Shown here piece after piece: positions 6,608-13,199 of a DNA stretch of 13,199 nt. The notes below the pieces were generated by a model, which did not search any database, was not told the origin of the DNA, and was given only the letters and a program-made list of their open reading frames with translations. The position numbers and the translations under genes are program-made. Source of the stretch: Syncephalastrum monosporum B8922 (taxonomy: Eukaryota > Mucoromycota > Mucoromycetes > Mucorales > Syncephalastraceae); NCBI GenBank assembly GCA_000697355.1, contig JNEN01000339.1:1-13199 (forward strand), written 5' to 3'. How positions within the stretch are numbered: the first letter of the stretch is position 1; every line of letters begins with the position of its first letter.

Positions 6608-7495
6608 TGGATAAGCTCCACTACGTACTGTGCGATTTCAGCATGATATGAGAGCATTTTACCTAGACAATGCACATTCGAGCTATTCAGAGATGGGTAA
6701 GGCAGTACCATGCATGTCCTAATAGCATTGTTGAGACTTGTAAGGAAATCGGCCGTGAATGCGTCTTGAGCGAAGAGCATAAAACGGCCGTTGCCGGCTT
6801 CATCGATGCTAATCCCTCTGCTTCTGCTGTCGAAGTGACCGATTATTTGTTCAGTCGATTCAACAATCCGAGAATCTTGCATAGCACTATTCACAAATTT
6901 ATGATAAGTGAAGGCAAACTTTTTTTTTTTGAAAAGGTCAACTTCCTTCTATCGAAACAAAAAGCCCAGCAAAAGCCCAGGAACGATACAACTAGGTTTG
7001 TAACTGGAAAAACACAAAAGCGAACTTTCTGACGAATTGTGTGTCTCGACAAATCTGCTTTCGATAGTAATATATAAAAGCTCCAAGCCTTGGCCCAAAA
7101 AAGGTACGAGTGCCGTTATTATCAGACCTACTACAAGAGCAAACAACAACATCAATATCGGGCGCTACTTCTGCTTCAGATTTGTACAGTTGGAATGAAT
7201 AACCCAGGCTTATGAAGAGAGAAAGGCCAATGGATATGTGAGTTCAAGAACGGTAACAAGTCATTCGTACATGAGTTTTTTAAAAATTGATTTGTATCCT
7301 CACATGAAAGGTCACTATATTGTCATGGATGATGCACCGATCCACGCGCATGAAAAGATGAAGAAATATATTGAATACCGAGGACCAGATGTGTCTTTCT
7401 TCCTACTTGCTCTCCTGAGCTTAATTCGACAGAACAATTCTGGGCAGTGGCAAAGAGCAGCAAGACATACTGCGAAATGCAGTTTAAAATAAATG
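6608..7495 (+). pseudogene. Tc1/mariner-type DDE transposase relic, second copy
   Basis: This is the exact counterpart of the relic at 3-890, with the same frameshifts and stops. The helix-turn-helix frame is open from 6670 to 7032, the first catalytic Asp codon is at 7048-7050, the second at 7328-7330 and the Glu at 7432-7434. Upstream sequence is visible here but missing in copy 1. It shows that similarity to the partial copy at 9155 begins at TGTCTCC (6599), just after the poly-A and the unit junction. Confidence 0.88.
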
Positions 7496-7587
7496 TCCTT
7501 ATTTTCGCGTCCCACCGATCAATACCGTTTTTGGAAATTCATAAACGGAATCCTTCCGTGATTTGTTTTTTCACCGCATCTCCTTTC

Positions 7588-8233
7588 GAACTGGCTTGGA
7601 GCTCTGTTGAAGAAAGAGCTCGACAAACGGTAAGGCTGCATCGTCACAGGATTGGAACACGGATGATCAGCCACCCGCCAGCTTATTCGGTCCCCACTTG
7701 GTTGGTAATCCTGTGCCAACGACAATCGCCTAGCTTGCATTTTTTCTTCAAGTTCAACGAAATGCTTGCAGCAGTGGGAGGATAAGCCTTGTCGTCTGGA
7801 GATCGCAAGAGAACTGGCTTGGAGCTCTGTTGAAGAAAGAGCTCGACAAACGGTAAGGCTGTATCGTCACAGGATTGGAATACGGATGATCAGCCACCCG
7901 CCAGCTTATTCGGTCCCCACTTGGTTGGTAATCCTGTGCCAACGACAATCGCCTAGCTTGCATTTTTTCTTCAAGTTCAACGAAATGCTTGCAGCAGTGG
8001 GAGGATAAGCCTTGTCGTCTGGAGATCGCAAGAGAACTGGCTTGGAGCTCTGTTGAAGAAAGAGCTCGACAAACGGTAAGGCTGTATCGTCACAGGATTG
8101 GAATACGGATGATCAGCCACCCGCCAGCTTATTCGGTCCCCACTTGGTTGGTAATCCTGTGCCAACGACAATCGCCTAGCTTGCATTTTTTCTTCAAGTT
8201 CAACGAAATGCTTGCAGCAGTGGGAGGATAAGC
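7588..8233 (+). repeat. Three tandem 223-base repeats, second copy
   Basis: The units are 7588-7810, 7811-8033 and 8034-8233, the same as the array at 983-1628, including the two C/T differences of the first unit (7639 and 7658). The repeat number is three in both 6605-base units. That matters because a tandem array is expected to change copy number quickly. Confidence 0.95.
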
Positions 8234-8310
8234 TTTGTCTCTTGCATACTGATTATTCCTTGGAAGCACAGGAAGTATACATTACAGATACAATGCATTC
8301 ACTGATGTGG

Positions 8311-8335
8311 TTTTTTTTTTTTTTGTTGTTGTTGT
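8311..8335 (+). repeat. T14(GTT)n microsatellite, second copy
   Basis: This is the same run as at 1706-1730. The T count is 14 in both copies. Homopolymers of this length mutate and missequence easily, so exact agreement argues for a very young duplication or one molecule written twice. Confidence 0.9.
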
Positions 8336-9154
8336 AGTGTCACTTGCACCAGTGCATTCATATCATCAAAGAGTTGGTTATGCCGAAAGGTTGACTTACA
8401 GCGGATATTACCGTCATTCAATTTGCGTGTGGATACTGAAGTCCTTGTCGAAACCCTCTTGGCTGGTATCGGTCTCTTGGAAGAGCGTGTCGCCTCACTG
8501 CTTGGCTCTCGGCTGACCCGCGTGTCAGAATCCGCAATCCTGGCGCTGGTTACATCCCCACCCTCGAGGTATAGGCAGTCCGTCTGGCACTGGTTGAATT
8601 GTGCTTGACCTTTTTTTTCTTTTCTGTTCTTTTGCCTTATTTATAGCATAAACAGTCTTACGGGCGCATGAACCGCATGGTTTCAACACGCCACAAGCGA
8701 CAGTTGTGTTTCTATGTATCCGTCGCAAGCAAGTTCAGTTGGTCAGACCAGCAGCAAGACGATCCTGCCGACACAACTCACCAGACACATCAAGATATCT
8801 GACGGTGCATCTCTTAATTTCCTACATATTGCCGCAATTCCTCATTCTCCATAATAACATGTATCAAGACACGTTTGCATAGATGTACAAAAGGAATGCT
8901 GATGAATCTTGGCGTTGGGTGGGGGAATATCTTGTTTCTATTCATGTGAGATACTGCCACTCTGCTTGACTCCATGTATACTTCGTGATAAATATCATGA
9001 CAACGCTTCTGAATATATCATGCGCTTGCGTGCTATGGGAGATAGGGTCGGAAACATATCAAGATGCTTGCATCCAACTTTAGAACACTCGTGAATGGGG
9101 CGATCATAACTACGCGTCGCCTGTCCTCGAAAATCACTGAAGTGATGAACAGCA

Positions 9155-9261
9155 TGTCTCCTTTTGGATAAGCTCCACTACGTACTGTGCGATTTCAGCA
9201 TGATATGAGAGCATTTTACCTAGACAGTGCACATTCGAACTACTCAGAGATGGGTAAAGCA
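9155..9261 (+). repeat. Partial transposase 5' repeat, second copy
   Basis: This is the counterpart of 2550-2656, with the same four transitions and the extra T relative to 6599-6704. The window therefore contains this motif four times: twice in the long relic (the first lacking its first six bases at the window start) and twice in the short form. Confidence 0.93.
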
Positions 9262-9271
9262 TTATTAAAAT

Positions 9272-10629
9272 TTAATCATGCAATAATATACGCAATGTGA
9301 TAACCCAAAGCTCATCACCCAGTAACGATGGATGGTCCAAATCAGCAATGTAGTCTACTATCGACTGCTCCGAAGACAGACTGTCGATCGAGCCGGTACT
9401 TGCTTCGCTGACGTCGCTTGCGATCGAGATCGAGTCGTCGAGGTTACTTCAGTCGTCAGAATCTTCGGTCCAGTCACCCGATACGGCGTCCACGGCGTTG
9501 ATCTCCATTACCCGGTTCGGCCCGGTGGCTCCTGATCGCGGCTTTCTTCCATGAGATACCGTTAGTCGCCCCGGACATCTCGATAGGCCTCCTTATCCAG
9601 GCCTAACCAACCCTTCAGCGGACCCGATTCCATCACTTATTGCATCGCACGTATCATTCTTGCGTACTGCTGCCTTTCTTTGATTTGATGGGCTTGGCCT
9701 GAGCTGGGATAGTAGCCACTGAGATGGATGCGTAGAGATGAATAAGTTTCCACCATTCGATGTCGGCAATTCTTCCATGATATGAATGCATCGGTCCAAG
9801 TGCCACTAAAGCAAAAATTCAAACGTCAGCGAAAGACAATTAGTGAATTGTATCTGTAATGTTTTACCCTGACTTCATAGAGAAACTTCAAATTGTGCAA
9901 GACGGCTGTGCGATTATGCGGGTCCGTGCAAAAACTGGTCTTAGAAACTTGTTCAGATGTGGCAAACTTGCCGTTAGCAGTTGGCTATAACAGCCACAGC
10001 CTGAGCGTATCATCTATTTTATCAAAAAATAAATGATAAACTTACACTAATTCGTTTTTCGAAAGATCAATTTTGTTACCATTGGCCTTGGTATGCATAA
10101 AAGTGGCGCGTATCTTGTTGACGAAGGATGCAGACGGAAAGCGTTTCAAGATCGGTTTGAGCATGGCCACACAGCCAAATATCCCTTGACGGAGTCGGAT
10201 GTGTGTCTTGCTTTATCGCGAGTTCCCAGCAGCCCAGACGCTGGCAAGATCAACGCTTCTACTTGACCCTCGCTATGCCGTCCGCCAAATAGTATATCCT
10301 TGAGAATCCCAAAGCTTTGATATCCCGTTTCACCGATTGAAATTTACATGCAAATGCGGATGTTGTTTTCGCGACGGTTTCCACAGATGGCCAAATGGCG
10401 ACATGTCGATACGATGACTTGGTATCGCATAACGATCCAATTTTCTTCTCCTCATGAATCGACTCTGGACTGTGTCAAAAAAATATGAAAATTCCCGATC
10501 CATTCTCTTCACTTACCAAATGTAGAAAAAGCAAGAAATGAACAAGAAATGCTCAGGATCGTGTGATTCAGGTATCTTGTCATGGTTGAATATCTGCAAG
10601 GCACTTTGACTGGTGCCCTTTGTAAATGC
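9272..10629 (-). pseudogene. Unidentified multi-exon gene relic, second copy
   Basis: This is the identical second copy of the relic at 2667-4024. The introns fall at 10516-10470, 10047-9985, 9867-9806 and 9607-9542, and the in-frame TGA at 9451-9449. The same frameshifts are present, so the gene was dead before the 6605-base unit doubled. Confidence 0.6.
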
Positions 10630-11052
10630 TTAAAACGAAATATTACCTCCTGATGACAGTTATTTTATTAGGTACATACATGAGTTCCACTTGTGAGCAT
10701 CTTGTATTGTGTGGGAGTCACATTGTGGGTTGGGATAGATCTGAGGTTTCTGGACACCGACTTTGATAGGTCAGTGTTGTATACGAGTGAGCACCCGTCA
10801 AAGCACAGAGATGTGTTTGACATGTACGAGATAGGTAAAAGAGGAAAAATGGCTGATGATCAAAGGGATTGTGCGTCTCATGAGAATAACGGTAGCGGTT
10901 TGGATTGTCGATGGAGAAGGCTGTTCCAACGGAGACAATAGGATATGAAGTTGAGCTGTTGAAAAAGGTGTCGCTGTACTGAATAAGTATACGAAGAATA
11001 AGAAAGTGGGCTATTTACACTATTTTGAGGGTATTCTGCTGATGTTATGTTT

Positions 11053-11179
11053 AGGGAGAGAAGTGGCTAAAAAGAGGGAAAAAGTGGCGAGTAGAGTGGT
11101 GAAAAGAATAAAAGGCGATGAGAGAAGTGGTGAAAAAGATGGAAAGTGATCAGTGAAGTGGTAAAAAAAAAAAAAAAAA
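11053..11179 (+). repeat. Purine-rich minisatellite with A17, second copy
   Basis: This is the counterpart of 4448-4574. The A run is again 17 long (11163-11179). As with the T14 run, equal length in both copies of such an unstable sequence is notable. Confidence 0.75.
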
Positions 11180-11546
11180 GCCGGATGAGTTCCCAAAAAG
11201 GGAGGCGAGTCCTCAAAATGAATGAGGAATTTCTAAGATAGGCCGCTGAGACAGAGCAGTCTCACAGCGTGCTTATCATCATCAATACCTGAATGTGAGA
11301 GACCCTACAAGGAATAGGTATCTGGACATAAAGTGCACAGAGCGCAATGCTTATTATGAACGGACCATGGGCCATTATCACGTAATGTATCCATGTATAA
11401 GGGAAGTGAACCGACCCAGGTAATCTAAGCGTGCGATGTATGTGATCATGCGTAAATAACCATTTGTTCACGGGAGAAACTCGACAGTCGGTATGTAACC
11501 GAAGGTAAGAGGATACTCAAAACAAAGGAAGAATTATAGGTCAGCA

Positions 11547-12570
11547 TTATCGATCATTAGTGGTAGTCTTAGCGTCTAGGTTTCCCATGTACTCCTTGAA
11601 TTTTGAAAGATGTGTCTTGTCGCACAAAGGGATGGACGAGAAGATCAGCCGCAGTAGGCCGTATCTGAGGGTTGTTAATGAAGTATTTTCCGAGCTAGCA
11701 ACGATAAAATAGTATCAGGAATAGAACTCGTATAATGCTAGATATAATACTGTATGACTTATACTACACAGCGCCGCCAGCATATTCGAATCCAATTCAG
11801 GATGGTTGCCACATCTCTGTCACGGTACATGCAAGATTCCTATAGGCCAAATTGTGAGTAACATTACCAATGCATACCTGAAAAATAAATCCTACCAAAT
11901 ATCAATACTGGCAGTGTATGACAACCGTCTGACGACCTAGGACGCCACATAAAAAACTGTACACTTTGTTTACGTATGTGTATTGGGGTTCAAAAGCTTC
12001 ATCCTAGCCACTCGGCTTGGACAGACACCGAAGTCGGTAATTTTACAAACATCATTCTGATCCACCAGAATGGTTCCAGCTTTATTATACTAGGGGTCGA
12101 GCGAGAATAAAATATATATAATATGGATGATCTTCCCTCAAAAATCACTTTCTGTATGCTTTCACCCGATGTATGAGATTGTGACCATGGAGATACTCCA
12201 AATCAAGCAAGATTTGCTGCGTAAAGAAGCGCACAAGCACCTCCGCAAAGTGGCCATTCTTGTTCAGCGCACTGACTGTGACCGGGAACGTATTCGAAAA
12301 AGATAAGGATGTAGCCTTTTTCTACGTCATAGTCATAGCCGAGATATTGCACGATATTCTCGTGGTCGAGATTTTCTAGGAGCGACATCTCGCGGTACAG
12401 CGAGTGGATCACATCCTTCATCTTGGCGTTGAGCATATCCAACTTGGTCTTTGACAAGTCTACGTGCTTGACAGCAATCCATTCACTTGCCAAGCGTCCA
12501 TGGATTTAAGTTTGATGGATACCCTAGCACAAAGAACGAAAGAAGCTGGCCGCCTTCGTCCGTGTAGACT
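11547..12570 (-). pseudogene. MAPKKK kinase-domain relic, second copy
   Basis: This is identical to 4942-5965, with the open part at 12493-12203, introns at 12165-12090 and 11895-11840, DFG at 12035-12027 and subdomain XI near 11690-11600. It carries the same frameshifts and the same loss of the HRD aspartate, so it is not a repaired or diverged paralogue. Confidence 0.88.
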
Positions 12571-12578
12571 AGCCAGAT

Positions 12579-12891
12579 ATGCCCTTAGTGCGTACAGAAG
12601 GGAGAATCTGTGGAGACGGAATACATCAAGTGCCGGAGACGGTGAACAACGAATACTACGTGTTGGGCGCTGCCTTTCCAATCCTGTTTCCACCAGGATG
12701 GCATGCCTGCTCATAACATTGTACATATCTTGAAACCCTACCCAGTTTATATCACCAGCAAGGACCCTCAAATTGATGCAAATAAGGAAGCGATCGACCG
12801 CGCAAGCTCCATCATCCATAAACAATAGCACTCATGTGTATCCCCTGAGTAAGGAGACTACAGCCTATCGGCCCGTACAGTTTAAGGACTT
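12579..12891 (+). pseudogene. Coding-like fragment in three frames, second copy
   Basis: This is the same sequence as 5974-6286. The ATG frame is at 12579-12716, the second frame at 12703-12828, and the donor-like GTAAGG begins at 12892. It has the same shifts and the same uncertainty about identity. Confidence 0.35.
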
Positions 12892-13199
12892 GTAAGGTAT
12901 TATTTAAAGCTTGGATGAACTAAAGACGGAGTTCATTAGTGTTTTCTGGTGTGTGAAAGTATATTTCACATATTATATACGCAGAAAAAAGATCATGTAT
13001 AGACTACAGGATAGATACTCCAAAGAATACATATCGTATCTGATGGATTGCCCATGCTGCTTTAGGTGAAAAGGGATATCATGAGCATAAACAGGAAGCA
13101 TTTGGAGCGACAGTGTGTCTGTGTGTGCAGTGAGTACCATAGGCGGTGGGCAAAATGATTGGATAGACGAGTGATATGGGTTGCCACATCAAAAAAAAA

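Larger units (their letters stand above)
6606..13199. repeat. 6605-base unit, copy 2, lacking its last 11 bases
   Basis: This is the second direct copy of the unit. It stops after nine A residues of the run that is ten A long at 6586-6595, so it lacks one A and the ten bases that lead back to the start of a unit. Joining the window end to its start through those 11 bases would give a perfect circle or an endless tandem array. I saw no base difference from copy 1. Confidence 0.97.

Noticed and set aside
6457..6894. The longest single open frame (145 codons, minus strand), crossing the unit junction
   Set aside because: Much of it is antisense to the transposase relic; the rest covers unassigned sequence and the poly-A run (read as Phe residues). 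No domain is recognisable, and it exists only because of the junction.
1..13199. Self-replicating plasmid or viral genome
   Set aside because: No replication initiator, polymerase, capsid or other replication gene is visible on either strand. The contents are decayed nuclear-type genes with introns.

Overview
This window looks like decayed nuclear DNA from a fungus, most likely an early-diverging one such as Mucoromycota. Three things support this. There is a degenerate Tc1/mariner-type transposase of the kind common in those genomes. There is a degenerate protein kinase domain that reads like a fungal Ste11/Bck1-type MAPKKK. There are several short (47-76 base) GT-AG introns, some with CTAAC or CTGAC branch-like sites. 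I see no bacterial operon structure, ribosome-binding sites, rRNA, tRNA, CRISPR array or viral gene. The fungal assignment is fairly secure; the phylum is inference.

The main structural fact is that the window is a head-to-tail dimer. Bases 1-6605 reappear at 6606-13199 with an offset of exactly 6605, and I found no difference wherever I compared the copies. The second copy stops 11 bases short of a full unit, inside the poly-A run that ends the first copy. Two full units would be 13210 bases. The sequence could be a tandem satellite or segmental duplication, a dimer of an extrachromosomal circle, or a small circular or tandem molecule written out twice by an assembler.

Within one unit (copy-1 coordinates; add 6605 for copy 2) the layout is as follows. 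(1) 3-890, plus: Tc1-like transposase relic, with an N-terminal helix-turn-helix in one frame and DDE motifs spread over other frames. (2) 983-1628: three tandem 223-base repeats. Each can be read as an 81-base exon plus a 142-base GT-AG intron in phase. (3) 1706-2549: a T14(GTT)n microsatellite and unassigned coding-like fragments. (4) 2550-2656: a second, partial copy of the transposase 5' region. (5) 2667-4024, minus: an unidentified multi-exon gene relic with four phase-compatible introns, two frameshifts and a stop. (6) 4025-4941: a weak plus-strand fragment, a purine-rich minisatellite ending in A17, an imperfect hairpin and otherwise featureless sequence. (7) 4942-5965, minus: the MAPKKK kinase-domain relic, traceable from the glycine-loop region to subdomain XI through frameshifts and two introns. 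The HRD catalytic Asp reads as Tyr if the predicted intron is right. (8) 5974-6286, plus: a coding-like fragment in three frames, head to head with the kinase relic and ending at a GTAAGG donor-like site. (9) 6287-6605: no gene, two short hairpins, then poly-A and the unit junction.

Nothing here looks like an intact, working gene. The unit is a collection of gene and transposon relics whose internal decay is old, while the 6.6-kb duplication, if it is real, is very recent.
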